From the NCBI RefSeq assembly GCF_000695095.2, contig NZ_CP011454.1, forward strand, positions 4,340,001-4,404,000: 64,000 nucleotides of DNA, read 5' to 3'. The DNA is from Gemmatimonas phototrophica (lineage in GTDB: Bacteria > Gemmatimonadota > Gemmatimonadetes > Gemmatimonadales > Gemmatimonadaceae). The stretch's first letter is position 1. Every line of letters starts with the position of its first letter. The notes below the pieces were generated by a model. The model was not told the DNA's origin and ran no database searches. It was given only the letters and a program-made list of their open reading frames with translations. A program made the position numbers and the translations under genes. Below are positions 1 to 9,114 of this stretch, piece after piece.

Positions 1-382
1 TTACATCGGCGCCGCTGCGGAACGCGTGTTCCTGTGGCCCCATACCTACGCCACCAAACACCGCGGCACCCGTGAGGGGCGTGTGAATGGTGACGTCTTT
101 CAGACTGTCATGAATTTGCGCGGCCAGTTCGCGCGTGGGCGTGAGCACCAGCGCACGCGTCTTGCCGCGCGGCTTGCTCATGAGATGATGCAGGATGGGG
201 AGCAGGAACGCGTAGGTCTTGCCGCTGCCGGTCATGGCGCAGGCCAGGAGGTCGCGCCCTTCGAGCGCCGGCGGAATGCTTTCGCCCTGAATGGGCGTGG
301 GCCGGGCAAAGCCGAGTTCCTTGAGACCCTGCAGAAGACTCGGGTGAAGCTGAAGCGTGGAAAACGTCGGTGTAGCAGTCAC
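1..382 (-). CDS. DEAD-box RNA helicase, N-terminal part (runs off left edge)
   Basis: The frame starts at a GTG (382-380) and is open to the window edge, giving 127 residues. The Q motif is visible (F7, then RPTPIQ at 27-32), followed by motif I AMTGSGKT (49-56) and motif Ia PTRELA (82-87). A GG motif lies further on. This order is that of DEAD-box ATP-dependent RNA helicases of the RhlE/CsdA type, which unwind short RNA duplexes in ribosome assembly or mRNA decay. The DEAD and SAT motifs lie outside the window, so the subfamily cannot be fixed. The GTG start is chosen because no in-frame ATG precedes the Q motif. Confidence 0.85.
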   Translation of the reverse strand, partial: MTATPTFSTLQLHPSLLQGLKELGFARPTPIQGESIPPALEGRDLLACAMTGSGKTYAFLLPILHHLMSKPRGKTRALVLTPTRELAAQIHDSLKDVTIHTPLTGAAVFGGVGMGPQEHAFRSGADV

Positions 383-460
383 GTATGGTTTCTGGATTAT
401 GTGTATCCTTGAAACCTCGCCACTTGCTCGCTAAAGCGGTACCTGTGTAGGCAGGCAACA

Positions 461-556
461 AACAGCCCGTCGGAGCGCACGAAGGCCGGAGCACGCGGAG
501 AACAGCATGCTGTTTCCTCCGTACGCTCCGGCCTCCGTGACCTCCGACGAGCTGTT
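461..556. repeat. Long palindromic fold-back, REP-like or terminator
   Basis: The outer arms 461-475 and 542-556 are complementary at 14 of 15 positions, the middle arms (about 476-492 and 524-541) at about 14 of 17, and the centre 501-514 is a perfect palindrome, AACAGCATGCTGTT. The arm end AACAGC occurs again at the apex. The element lies 2 nt downstream of the ABC exporter stop codon and 79 nt upstream of the helicase start on the same strand. It could form a hairpin of nearly 50 bp and act as an mRNA 3' end. There is no clear U-tract, so a mobile REP-type unit is equally possible. Confidence 0.75.
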
Positions 557-558
557 TC

Positions 559-2373
559 TCACCCCGTCGCCGCGATTTCCTCGCCCGGATTGATGAACTG
601 GTCGCTCTCCAGCTGGTATTGCCGGCTGTAGAGGTCACGGTACCGGCCGCCCAGTGCGAGCAGTTCGGCATGCGTTCCCCGCTCCACGATTTCCCCGTGC
701 TCCAACACCAGAATCTGATTGGCACTGGTGATGGTGGAGAGCCGGTGCGCAATCACGAAGGTCGTGCGCCCTGCGCGCAGGCGGCGCAACCCTTCCTGAA
801 TGAGATGTTCGCTCTCGCTGTCGAGGCTGGAGGTGGCTTCGTCGAGAATGAGCACGCGCGGATTGGCCAGAATGGCGCGCGCAATGGCCACGCGTTGCCG
901 CTGACCACCAGAGAGCTTGACCCCACGTTCGCCCACAATGGTGTTGTACTGCTCGGGGAAGCCCTGAATGAACTCGTGCGCGTTGGCAATCTTGGCCACC
1001 TCGATGATTTCTTCGTCGGTGGCGCCGGGCTTGGTGAAGGCAATGTTCTCCTTCACCGTGCCGTCAAAGAGAAAGTTGTCCTGCATGACCACGCCCAGAT
1101 GCCGGCGATAGTCGCGCAGCTTGAGGTCGCTCACCGGAATGCCATCCACCTTGATGTGCCCATGCTGCGGCTGCGCAAAGGCCATGATGAGCGAGATCAT
1201 GGTGCTCTTGCCGCTGCCGCTGGATCCGACGAGGGCGGTGGTGGTTCCGGCTGGCGCCTCGAAGCTGATGTGCTTGAGCACCGGCACGTTCTCTTCGTAC
1301 TCGAAGCTCACGTCGTCGAATTGCACACGCCCCACCACCTGCGGCACCGACTGCTTGCTGGCGTCTTCCTGGTCTTCGGTGGCCATGTCGCGCAGCTCGC
1401 GAATGCGATCGAGTCCCGCAAACGCTTCGGTGATTTGCGTGCCGATGCTGGCCACCGAAATGAGCGGCGCCGTCACCATGCCAATGAAAATCAGGAACGT
1501 GAGCAGCTCACCAATGGTGGTCGTGCCGCGCATGACATCCCCGCCACCCACGTACATCACGATCACCCCGATCACACCCACGACGGCGAGCCCCAACGTG
1601 CCGGTGAGGGACGTGCCGGTGATGGTTTTGGCGATGTTCTGGAAGAGACGCTGCACGCCTTTGCCAAACACCTCCTTCTCACGCTCTTCGGCGGTGTAAA
1701 CCTTGATGAGTCGAATGCCGCCAAGTGTTTCGGTCAGGCGACCGGTGACTTCGGCGTTGATGACGCTGCGCTCGCGGAAAATGGGACGTAGCCGCTTGAA
1801 GGCCACACTCATGCCCGCGCCGAACACGGCAATGGGCAATACCGTCGCGAGTGTCAACTTCCAGTTGAGGTGCAGCAGCACGCCCATGGCGGCCAGCGCA
1901 CTGAGAATGCCGCCCGTGAGCTGAATGAGTCCGGTGCCAATGAGATTGCGAATGCCTTCGGGGTCACTCATGACCCGCGACACCAGCACCCCGCTCTTGG
2001 TGCTGTCGAAGTAGCGCACCGGCAGACGAATGAGATGCCCCTGCACCTCTTCGCGCAGGCGGGCAATGGCCTGCTGGGCGGCGACGCTCACCACCTGCGA
2101 CAGCGCGTAACCGGTGAGGGTCTGGATGATCGTGGCGCCCAGTCCGGCCAGCGCCACCAGCCCCAGCATGCGCATGTCCTTGTTGGGAAGTACCTCGTCG
2201 AGCACGAACTTCGAGGAGTACGGCAGCACGAAGCTGGACGCACGGCTGATGAGCATGAGGACCAGCCCAATGCCCACAGACTTTTTGTGCTGCAGGATGA
2301 GCGCGCGGGCTTCGCCCCAGGCGCGCTTGCTGTCGTACTTGGGCTTCTTTGGTGCAGCTGTTGGAGGAACCAT
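559..2373 (-). CDS. ABC exporter, fused permease and ATPase (MsbA-like)
   Basis: This 604-residue half-transporter has six predicted membrane helices in the first roughly 320 residues (ABC transmembrane type 1), then one nucleotide-binding domain. The NBD shows Walker A GSSGSGKS near residue 380, signature LSGGQRQR near 490, Walker B VLILDEATSSLD and a switch His in VIAHRLST. It should homodimerise in the inner membrane and export a lipid, peptide or drug. MsbA-like lipid flipping is the commonest role for this size class, but substrate cannot be read from sequence. The ATG at 2373 follows an AGAAGG. A large palindrome follows the stop codon. Confidence 0.88.
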   Translation of the reverse strand: MVPPTAAPKKPKYDSKRAWGEARALILQHKKSVGIGLVLMLISRASSFVLPYSSKFVLDEVLPNKDMRMLGLVALAGLGATIIQTLTGYALSQVVSVAAQQAIARLREEVQGHLIRLPVRYFDSTKSGVLVSRVMSDPEGIRNLIGTGLIQLTGGILSALAAMGVLLHLNWKLTLATVLPIAVFGAGMSVAFKRLRPIFRERSVINAEVTGRLTETLGGIRLIKVYTAEEREKEVFGKGVQRLFQNIAKTITGTSLTGTLGLAVVGVIGVIVMYVGGGDVMRGTTTIGELLTFLIFIGMVTAPLISVASIGTQITEAFAGLDRIRELRDMATEDQEDASKQSVPQVVGRVQFDDVSFEYEENVPVLKHISFEAPAGTTTALVGSSGSGKSTMISLIMAFAQPQHGHIKVDGIPVSDLKLRDYRRHLGVVMQDNFLFDGTVKENIAFTKPGATDEEIIEVAKIANAHEFIQGFPEQYNTIVGERGVKLSGGQRQRVAIARAILANPRVLILDEATSSLDSESEHLIQEGLRRLRAGRTTFVIAHRLSTITSANQILVLEHGEIVERGTHAELLALGGRYRDLYSRQYQLESDQFINPGEEIAATG

Positions 2374-2444
2374 CCTTCTAACTTAGCCGCGGCGCGCGCA
2401 TGTGCTGTCCCGCGCCCCACGGGATCCCCTCCCACGGCGACCGG

Positions 2445-3746
2445 CTATGGCGTGGGGCGCACCCAGACCAGGCCACTGTGCGCCCGGAATCGCAGCGCCG
2501 TGGTGGGGTCCTGGTCGGCGAGGAAGTCGAGCACCCGTTCTTCCCCGCTCCCCACACGGTAGGACACCGTGACGGCGGTTTCCTGCCCCGCATCCATCGT
2601 TTCCACCTTGGTGATGGGGAAGCGCCCCTCCTCCATGGCATCAAGCGTCAGCACCACGGTATCCGGCAGCAGTTCCAGCGTCTGGTGGTCGTACTTCCAG
2701 AAGTTGGTGGTCCAGACGCCCATGACCCCCGGCGGGAGCGGGGCGTGTCCGCGGGAGGGACGGTTGGCAATCGCGACTATGACCACCAGGATCATGGCCA
2801 CCGCGACAATCCACCAACGCGTCTCCGCGACGGTGTTGGCGGACGCACTGCCCCCCTTGGCGGCGGGCGCACTGGCCCGCCGAGCCGCCGCAGGGGCTTT
2901 GGCCGCCGCTTTGGCCACCGGTTTCGCGTTGGGCTTGGCCGCCCGCGCCGCCACTGGCCGCGGACGCGGGAGGGGGATTTTGGCGGGCTCGAGTACCTGA
3001 TCCACCCATTCGTCCGTCGTCTTGGTGGACGGCGTGGGCTCCAGAACCAGATCCACCCATGCCTCCGGCGCCGGCGTGGGCAGTTCCTCAACGACCGGGT
3101 CCACGGGAGCGGCGGCGAACGATTCGGGCGCAGCCGGCAGCAGCTCGGCAGACGGGGGCAGCACCGTCTCCAGCACTTCCGGCACAACCGGCGGCAGGGC
3201 AGCAGCCACATCGGTCTTGCGGCGGCGTGGCTTGGCCACCGTGTCCGAGGCGTCGCTGGTCTTCTTGCGACGGTCACCACGCTTGGCCGTTTTCGCGGGG
3301 GCCTCCAGCGGGAGCGTCGCCGCCGTGCTCTCAACGGGCTCCGCGGCGGACTCCGCCACCGGCGCTTCCGAGATGGGCGCGTCGGCATCAGGAACCGCGG
3401 GGGTGCGCTTGGCACGCGAACGCCGAGGTTTCTTCGGGGCCGGGGTTGTGGCAGTTCCCTCCACCGGGGGCGTCGGCTCAGTCGCGGCCTCTGCATTCTC
3501 CACCAGAGGCGTCGGCTCAGTCGGCGCTATTGGCGCCGCCGCGCTCTCCAGCGGTTCCTCGTCGGGCATGTACAGAAAGGCCTCACCGAACGCCGACGCA
3601 AAGTCGTCGCGGACAAGCGGAGTCACCTCCGTGGCCAATGCCTCATTGGCGTCAGTCGCGGGGTGGTCCGTGATTATCTGCTGCGCACGTGGCCTGGAAG
3701 GCCGCTTTTGCCGACGCGGTGTACTGCCCATCTGTCTGCCTGACAT
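2445..3746 (-). CDS. Pro/Ala-rich single-pass membrane protein, unknown function
   Basis: I do not recognise this 433-residue protein. The first 30 residues are basic (RRQKRPSRPR). About 240 residues of low-complexity Ala/Pro/Glu/Thr sequence with repeated basic islands (PKKPRRSRAKR, KTAKRGDRRKK) follow. Then comes one membrane helix (WWIVAVAMILVVIVAIA, near residue 330) and a C-terminal domain of about 90 residues with alternating hydrophobic and polar strands that could be a small beta fold. This predicts a long disordered cytoplasmic N-terminus and an outside C-terminal domain. An alternative start is the ATG at 3731; the open frame extends to 3794 without domain support. It lies 71 nt upstream of the ABC exporter gene and could be co-transcribed with it. 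Confidence 0.6.
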   Translation of the reverse strand: MSGRQMGSTPRRQKRPSRPRAQQIITDHPATDANEALATEVTPLVRDDFASAFGEAFLYMPDEEPLESAAAPIAPTEPTPLVENAEAATEPTPPVEGTATTPAPKKPRRSRAKRTPAVPDADAPISEAPVAESAAEPVESTAATLPLEAPAKTAKRGDRRKKTSDASDTVAKPRRRKTDVAAALPPVVPEVLETVLPPSAELLPAAPESFAAAPVDPVVEELPTPAPEAWVDLVLEPTPSTKTTDEWVDQVLEPAKIPLPRPRPVAARAAKPNAKPVAKAAAKAPAAARRASAPAAKGGSASANTVAETRWWIVAVAMILVVIVAIANRPSRGHAPLPPGVMGVWTTNFWKYDHQTLELLPDTVVLTLDAMEEGRFPITKVETMDAGQETAVTVSYRVGSGEERVLDFLADQDPTTALRFRAHSGLVWVRPTP

Positions 3747-3794
3747 ACCCTTGGTGGAGGCCGGTGGGGTGGGCCCGCATGCGCACCCCCTCAT

Positions 3795-3982
3795 TCACCC
3801 AAAGGGACGATTAAGCGCGCGCCGGGGAAACGCGTCGCGCTTGAGGGGCGCCCACCGCCTAGCACCGGCCAGGAGCCGGCGCTGGTCGGCGTTTTCTGAA
3901 TTTTTCTTTTTTAGCGCCACCACAAAAGCAGAAATGAGTCATTACAAAATCACTTAGCAATTTTTGCTTGGTGGACGGCTGA
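3795..3982. other. AT-richer intergenic gap with a small palindrome
   Basis: This gap contains an AT-rich stretch (about 3893-3970) that stands out against the GC-rich surroundings. It includes the palindrome AGCAA-TTT-TTGCT at 3956-3968, directly downstream of the aldo/keto reductase stop on the minus strand. It may combine a weak terminator for that gene with the promoter of the Pro/Ala-rich protein gene. No coding sequence is seen. Confidence 0.4.
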
Positions 3983-4981
3983 TTACATCGCGCGGTTTAC
4001 CAGGGCCTCAATGCGCTTGAGATGCTCCGGCGAAGGGAGCGCGCCGCGCATCCCCTGCGTGTTGTCGTTCACGTACTTCACCTGCGCCGTGCCGGGAATG
4101 ACGCAGGTCACCGCCGGGTTGGCGACGATGTACTTGAGGAACAGCTGCGCCCAGGTGGCCGCGTCGAACTCCTTGGCCCACTCCGGCACCGGGGTCTGCA
4201 GCACGTTCTGAAAGACCCGCGTCCGCCCGAACGGGAGGTTCACCAGCACGCCAATCCCCTTCTCCCGGGCCAGCGGCAGAATGCGTTCGGCGGCGTTGCG
4301 GTTGTCGGCGGCGTAGTCGATCTGGATGAAATCGAGCGTCTCGCTCTGCATGAGCTGCTCGAGCTGCGGATACTGCTGATCGCTGCTCGTGGTGACGCCC
4401 ACATATCGGATACGCTTGGCGGCTTTCATCTCCCGCAGCACCGGCAGCAGCGTGGCGGGCCCCTGCAGATTCCACACCTGCATAAGATCAATGCGGTCGG
4501 TCTTGAGACGCCGGAACGATTCCTCCATCTGCGCCACCCCGGGCGCCGCGTCGGTGCCGCGCACCGACACCTTGGTGGCCAGGAAGAGCTGCTCGCGAAT
4601 CCCCAATTCGCTCACCAGCTCCCCTGTCACACTTTCGGCCTGTCCGTAGCCGGGCGCCGTGTCGATCACCTTCCCGCCGAGGCGCGGAAATTCCCGCAGG
4701 GTGTCACGGAGCGGGGCTTTGTCTTCGGGGGTGACAACGTCGTAGCGCCGTGCGGTGCCAATCCCGATCACCGGCAGCAGTTCCCCACTGGACGGGATGC
4801 GTCGCGTGATGAGTGCGCCCTGGCGGTCGGCCGCGGGCAGCACCGGGGTCAGCACACCGTGCTGCAGCGCCATCAGGTCGCGCGGCGCCATCAGCGCGGT
4901 CAGCGCGGCGGCGGCGCCCAGTGTGAGCGCATCGCGGCGGGACATGAACGCCGCAAAATCGGGACGATATGTGTCTGACAT
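3983..4981 (-). CDS. Tat-exported aldo/keto reductase
   Basis: The protein has 332 residues. A twin-arginine signal (SRRDALTLGAAAALTALMA, about residues 14-32) precedes an aldo/keto reductase barrel. Family landmarks are IGIGTARR, a catalytic Asp-Tyr region (DTAPGYGQAES), ATKVSV (Lys), DLMQVWNLQGP and the late IPGTAQVKYVNDN strand. Members reduce aldehydes or ketones with NAD(P)H. Export of a cofactor-loaded fold explains the Tat signal. The usual active-site His of the HxH motif is replaced here by VWN, so catalysis may be altered. It is divergent from the acyl-ACP desaturase gene across a 158-nt gap. Confidence 0.85.
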   Translation of the reverse strand: MSDTYRPDFAAFMSRRDALTLGAAAALTALMAPRDLMALQHGVLTPVLPAADRQGALITRRIPSSGELLPVIGIGTARRYDVVTPEDKAPLRDTLREFPRLGGKVIDTAPGYGQAESVTGELVSELGIREQLFLATKVSVRGTDAAPGVAQMEESFRRLKTDRIDLMQVWNLQGPATLLPVLREMKAAKRIRYVGVTTSSDQQYPQLEQLMQSETLDFIQIDYAADNRNAAERILPLAREKGIGVLVNLPFGRTRVFQNVLQTPVPEWAKEFDAATWAQLFLKYIVANPAVTCVIPGTAQVKYVNDNTQGMRGALPSPEHLKRIEALVNRAM

Positions 4982-5139
4982 GGGCGAAAAGGGCGAACGG
5001 TTGAGAAGGCTGCTGCGTTCTTCAGAGAGCAGGTCGCGGCATACAGCGGGGACACCCGTCGTCTCCCTGCCGGGCTGATTGGTCTCCGGCTGGTCCCACC
5101 GGTATCTTTCCGGTGATACCCGCCCTCCCTAAGGATTGC

Positions 5140-6108
5140 ATGTACATACCGTCAAAAGAAACGCTGGCCAAGGTCGAAGTGCTGTCCGACCTCGAGAGTG
5201 ACGTGGAGCAGTTGATGGCGTCGCACGAGTCGAAGCGCATCCTTTGGTTCCCGTCTGAACTGCTCGCCCCAGCCCCCGACACCGATCCGGACGAACATGT
5301 GAAAATGCTGCGCGAACGTGCGCGCGGCATCAGCATGCCGGCCCGCGTTGCGCTGGCGCTCAACACGCTCACCGAAGAAGGGCTGCCGCACTTCCACCGC
5401 CTGCTGGCCACCTACCTGGGTGGCGACACCTTCTGGGCCAAGTGGAACAACCTCTGGACGGCCGAAGAAGACCGGCACGGCGCCGTGCTGCACGACTACG
5501 CGCACGACAGCCGCATTCTCGACAACCCGGTGCTCGAGCGCATGCAGTTCGAGTATCTCAAGGCCGGCTTCGAGCCCGATTGGGACAAGGATCCGTACCG
5601 CGTGTTCGTCTACACGTCGCTGCAGGAGCGCGCCACGCAGGTGAGCCACGCCAACACCGGCAAGCTGGCCGGCGAGTATGAGCCGCTCATTGGCGAAGTG
5701 CTCTCCAACGTGGCCAAGGAAGAAGCGCGCCACTACGTGTTCTACCGCGAGATCTTCAAGCGCGTGCTGGAGCGTGATCCCAACACCGCCATGTTCTCCG
5801 CGTCCATGGTCATGCCCAGCATCGATATGCCGGGCGTCAGCATGCCGCATTTCCGCGAGATGGGCGACGTGATCCGCCGCGCCGGCATTTACGGCCCGCG
5901 CGATTACATCAAGATCGTCGACGATCTCATCAAGTTCTGGGCGCTCGACAAGGTCGAAGGGCTCAACGAGATGGGCAAGAAGGCACAGGAAAAGATCATG
6001 GGCATCACCGCGCGCCTCGAGCGCATCGCCGATGCCATGGAAACGCGCAGCAAGGCCAAGACCTTCCAGTTCAACGTCGCGTTTGCCCGTGAATTCGCGA
6101 TGGACTGA
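5140..6108 (+). CDS. Acyl-ACP desaturase (di-iron, FA_desaturase_2)
   Basis: This 322-residue protein is of the soluble stearoyl-ACP desaturase family, which introduces a cis double bond into acyl-ACP using O2 and ferredoxin or another reductant. The di-iron ligands are visible as EEDRH (E109/E110, H113) and EEARH (E194/E195, H198), the two helix motifs typical of plant-type and mycobacterial DesA enzymes. The start at 5140 is preceded by AAGGA at 5131-5135; the frame is open further upstream to 5113. The product would supply unsaturated fatty acids for membrane fluidity under aerobic conditions. Confidence 0.9.
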   Translation: MYIPSKETLAKVEVLSDLESDVEQLMASHESKRILWFPSELLAPAPDTDPDEHVKMLRERARGISMPARVALALNTLTEEGLPHFHRLLATYLGGDTFWAKWNNLWTAEEDRHGAVLHDYAHDSRILDNPVLERMQFEYLKAGFEPDWDKDPYRVFVYTSLQERATQVSHANTGKLAGEYEPLIGEVLSNVAKEEARHYVFYREIFKRVLERDPNTAMFSASMVMPSIDMPGVSMPHFREMGDVIRRAGIYGPRDYIKIVDDLIKFWALDKVEGLNEMGKKAQEKIMGITARLERIADAMETRSKAKTFQFNVAFAREFAMD

Positions 6109-6117
6109 GGACGTTGT

Positions 6118-6315
6118 TGACTGAGAACTGAAAACTCAGACTGACAACTGACAACTCGAACTGAGAACTGAGAACTCCCCGGCGGCTCGCGAGATATATC
6201 GCGTAGGCGGCCGGGGAGTTGTCAGTTGTCAGTCAAAGTTTTCAGTCCTCAGTTGAAGTTCTCAGTCCTCAGTTAAAGTTTTCAGTCTTCAGTTGAAGTT
6301 CTCAGTAATCAGTTT
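6118..6315. repeat. Tandem 20-bp repeats facing inverted copies across a GC-rich core
   Basis: Four tandem 20-bp units (6236-6255, 6256-6275, 6276-6295, 6296-6315) follow AAGTTYTCAGTCCTCAGTTR. Units 1 and 3 share TTTTCAG while units 2 and 4 share TTCTCAG, giving a 40-bp higher order. On the left, 6118-6177 holds about three units of the opposite orientation (ACTGAGAACTGA, ACTGACAACTGA). The closest arms, about 6157-6181 and 6210-6234, are complementary at about 21 of 24 positions around a GC-rich core containing CGCGAGATATATCGCG. The whole block can fold back on itself between two convergent genes. Confidence 0.85.
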
Positions 6316-6321
6316 TCTCCC

Positions 6322-9105
6322 TCACCCGCTATTGCGCAGCCCGGCCGCGATGCCGTTAATCGTCAGATGAATGCCGCGGCGGACATGTTCATCCACGTTG
6401 CCCCCTGCCGCCAGCAAATCGCGATGCCGCTTGAGCAGGGCAATCTGCAGGTGATTGAGCGGGTCCATATAGGGAAAGCGGTTGGCAATGGAGCGCGCCA
6501 GCAGCGGATTATCCGCCAACAACTGCTCCTCACCGGTAATGAGCCGCAACGCCTCACGCGTGCGCTGCCACTCGGCTTCAATGGCGCCGAAAATCTGCCC
6601 TCGCAACGCATCGTCGCTCACCAGCTCTGAATAGCGCGACGCCACCCGCAGGTCACTCTTGGCCAGCACCATATCCACATTCGACAACAACGTGCGGAAG
6701 AACGGCCAGCGCGTGGCCATACGCTGCAGCACCGGAAGACCATCAGGTGTTTCCTGCAGCCATTGCGCGACTGCAGTGCCAAACCCATACCAACCCGGGA
6801 GCATGCAGCGACACTGCGCCCACGCAAACACCCAGGGAATGGCGCGCAAGTCCTCAATACGGTCCGACGGTTTGCGCGACGCGGGGCGGCTGCCAATGTT
6901 GAGCGTGGCAATTTCCGCCAGCGGTGTGCTCTCGCGAAAATATTGCGTGAACCCCGGCGTTTCGTACACGAGGGCGCGATAGGCGCGAAAGGCGAGCGCC
7001 GACAATCGGTCCATGACCGGGTGAAAGGTGACCGCCTTGTCCGCCTGATTCTCGTGATCGGTGAGCGTGGCTTCCAACGTGGCCGCCACCAGCAGCTCCA
7101 GATTGCGGCGCCCGACATCGGGCGTGGCATACTTGGACGCAATCACCTCGCCTTGTTCGGTGAGACGGATCTGGCCACTCACGGCCCCCGACGGCTGCGC
7201 CAGAATGGCGTCGTAGCTGGGGCCACCACCACGCCCCACACTGCCGCCGCGCCCGTGAAAGAAGCGCAGCTTTACGCCGGCACTGGTAAACACGGTCATC
7301 AAGGCCAGTTCGGCCTGGTACAGCTCCCAGCCACTGGTGAGAAAGCCGCCGTCCTTGTTGCTGTCCGAATAGCCCAGCATCACTTCCTGCACATCACCTC
7401 GCGACTGCACCAGCGCACGATAGATGGGCAGCGCAAACGCCGCGCTCATGGTTGTGCCGGCGCGCTGCAGGTCGCTGATCGTCTCGAACAGGGGAATGAT
7501 ATCGAGCCCCAGCGAGGGCGCTGCCCCTCCGGTGGCCAGCCCCGCCTCCTTGAGCATGAGCGCCACTTCCAGCAAGTCCGACACGCCGTCGCACTTGGAA
7601 ATGATGTAGTGCGGCAAGGCCGAGTGTCCGTAACGCTCCCGCATGGCGCGTGCTGCAAACACGATGTCCAGTTCGCGCTGCACATCTTCGCTGTACACCA
7701 AATGCGGGGAATACACCGGACGGGTGCCCGCGAGCTCGGCGGCCAGCAGTGCCACCCGCGCCTCTTCGGTCAAGGCGAGATAGTTGGCGCACACGCCGGC
7801 CTGCGCCAGCAGCTCGGCGACTACCTGCTCGTGCACATCCGCGTTCTGGCGCAGGTCGAGTGGCGCGAGATGGAAGCCGAACACCTCCACGGCCGTAAGC
7901 AGCCGCTGCAGACGTCCACTGGCCAGCAGCGGCAACTGGGTACGCACCAAGGCGTCCCGCACCACCTGTAGATCGGCGCGTAGCTCGACCGCCTCAGCGT
8001 ACGGAACCCCTTCTCCCAACGCCGCCCGCGTGGGTGGCGGCAGCTCGAGTCGGCGCATGGTGGCCACCAGACGCGCGTACACGCCGCTCAACGCGCGACG
8101 ATACGGCTCATCGAGACGCTGCACCGACTTGTCCGGGGAATTCGCGGCCAGCGCGTCCAGCTCCGGCGTAATGCTGTGCAACGTACGCGAGATACTGAGC
8201 ATACCACCCAGCGCGTGCACTTCTTCCAGATAAAAGTCGAACGCGGCGGCCGCCTGCAATCGCAACGTGTCGCGCAGAATATCAGCGGTAACGAACGGAT
8301 TGCCGTCACGGTCGCCGCCAATCCAACTGCCCACACGCAGGAAGGTCCCCAGCGGAAAATCCGCCCCGGGAAAGCGCTCGTGCAACAGCGCTGCCGTGTT
8401 GGCATAGAGACGTGGCACCTCCGTGAAGAACGTGCTGCGGTAGTACCCAATCCCGTTCTTCACCTCATCAATCACTCGCAGCCGCTCGCCACGCACCAGC
8501 CGCGTGTGCCATAACGTGAGCACCTGACGCTGCAGCGCAATGTCACTTTCCGCCTGCTCTTCCGCCGTCAGGACCATACGATCCCGGCGTTCCAACAGGT
8601 CGGCCACCTGCTGCATGGCCACCTGTGTACTCTGCCGCTGCACCTCGGTAGGGTGCGCCGTGAGCACCGGTGCAATGAGCGCCTCGGCGAAGAACTGCTG
8701 CAGCCGCTCGCGTGCGACGGCGTCGTTGCCAATGGCCGCACGCACGGCATCGAGCGCAAAGGCCAGTGTCCCCTCGCGCGGCGGTGACCCCATGGCTTCG
8801 TGCGAGCGCCGCCGCCGTGCCCGATGCGTGTCTTCCGCAATGTTGGCCAGCTGCAGAAAATAGGCGAAGGCCCGCACCACACTGAGCATGGTGGCCGGTG
8901 GCAGCGTATCGAGCAGCGCGTGCAGCCGCGCGCGGTCTTCCGCCCGCCCCTCACGCGCAAAGCGCACGGCGGCCTGACGCGTCTGCTCCACCAGGTCGAA
9001 CGTGGCCTCCCCCTCCTGATCGCGCACCGCATCGCCAAGCAAACGGCCCAGCAGGCGGATGTCATCGCGGAGCGGAAGATCCTTGTCGTCGCGGTTCGTG
9101 GTCAT
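6322..9105 (-). CDS. ppc: Phosphoenolpyruvate carboxylase
   Basis: This is a full-length bacterial PEP carboxylase of 927 residues. It makes oxaloacetate from PEP and bicarbonate for anaplerosis. Motifs in order are TAHPTE with catalytic His at about residue 151, GGDRDGNPFVT, the FHGRGGSVGRGGGP loop (about 615-630), SGQIRLTEQGE, and the C-terminus GIAAGLRNSG. The last residues are usually QNTG; RNSG is a mild variant. The start at 9105 precedes a MTTNRDDKDLPLRDDIRLLGRLLG segment typical of the family N-terminus. It converges with the desaturase gene across the repeat block and follows the glycerophosphodiesterase gene by 9 nt. Confidence 0.97.
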   Translation of the reverse strand: MTTNRDDKDLPLRDDIRLLGRLLGDAVRDQEGEATFDLVEQTRQAAVRFAREGRAEDRARLHALLDTLPPATMLSVVRAFAYFLQLANIAEDTHRARRRRSHEAMGSPPREGTLAFALDAVRAAIGNDAVARERLQQFFAEALIAPVLTAHPTEVQRQSTQVAMQQVADLLERRDRMVLTAEEQAESDIALQRQVLTLWHTRLVRGERLRVIDEVKNGIGYYRSTFFTEVPRLYANTAALLHERFPGADFPLGTFLRVGSWIGGDRDGNPFVTADILRDTLRLQAAAAFDFYLEEVHALGGMLSISRTLHSITPELDALAANSPDKSVQRLDEPYRRALSGVYARLVATMRRLELPPPTRAALGEGVPYAEAVELRADLQVVRDALVRTQLPLLASGRLQRLLTAVEVFGFHLAPLDLRQNADVHEQVVAELLAQAGVCANYLALTEEARVALLAAELAGTRPVYSPHLVYSEDVQRELDIVFAARAMRERYGHSALPHYIISKCDGVSDLLEVALMLKEAGLATGGAAPSLGLDIIPLFETISDLQRAGTTMSAAFALPIYRALVQSRGDVQEVMLGYSDSNKDGGFLTSGWELYQAELALMTVFTSAGVKLRFFHGRGGSVGRGGGPSYDAILAQPSGAVSGQIRLTEQGEVIASKYATPDVGRRNLELLVAATLEATLTDHENQADKAVTFHPVMDRLSALAFRAYRALVYETPGFTQYFRESTPLAEIATLNIGSRPASRKPSDRIEDLRAIPWVFAWAQCRCMLPGWYGFGTAVAQWLQETPDGLPVLQRMATRWPFFRTLLSNVDMVLAKSDLRVASRYSELVSDDALRGQIFGAIEAEWQRTREALRLITGEEQLLADNPLLARSIANRFPYMDPLNHLQIALLKRHRDLLAAGGNVDEHVRRGIHLTINGIAAGLRNSG

Positions 9106-9114
9106 GCCACAACG

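Noticed and set aside
108-752. 214-codon minus-strand frame spanning helicase and exporter
   Set aside because: It crosses the gap and the palindrome and carries no domain; the helicase is read in another frame.
6236-6315. CRISPR array
   Set aside because: The 20-bp units are directly adjacent with no spacers, and no cas genes are nearby.
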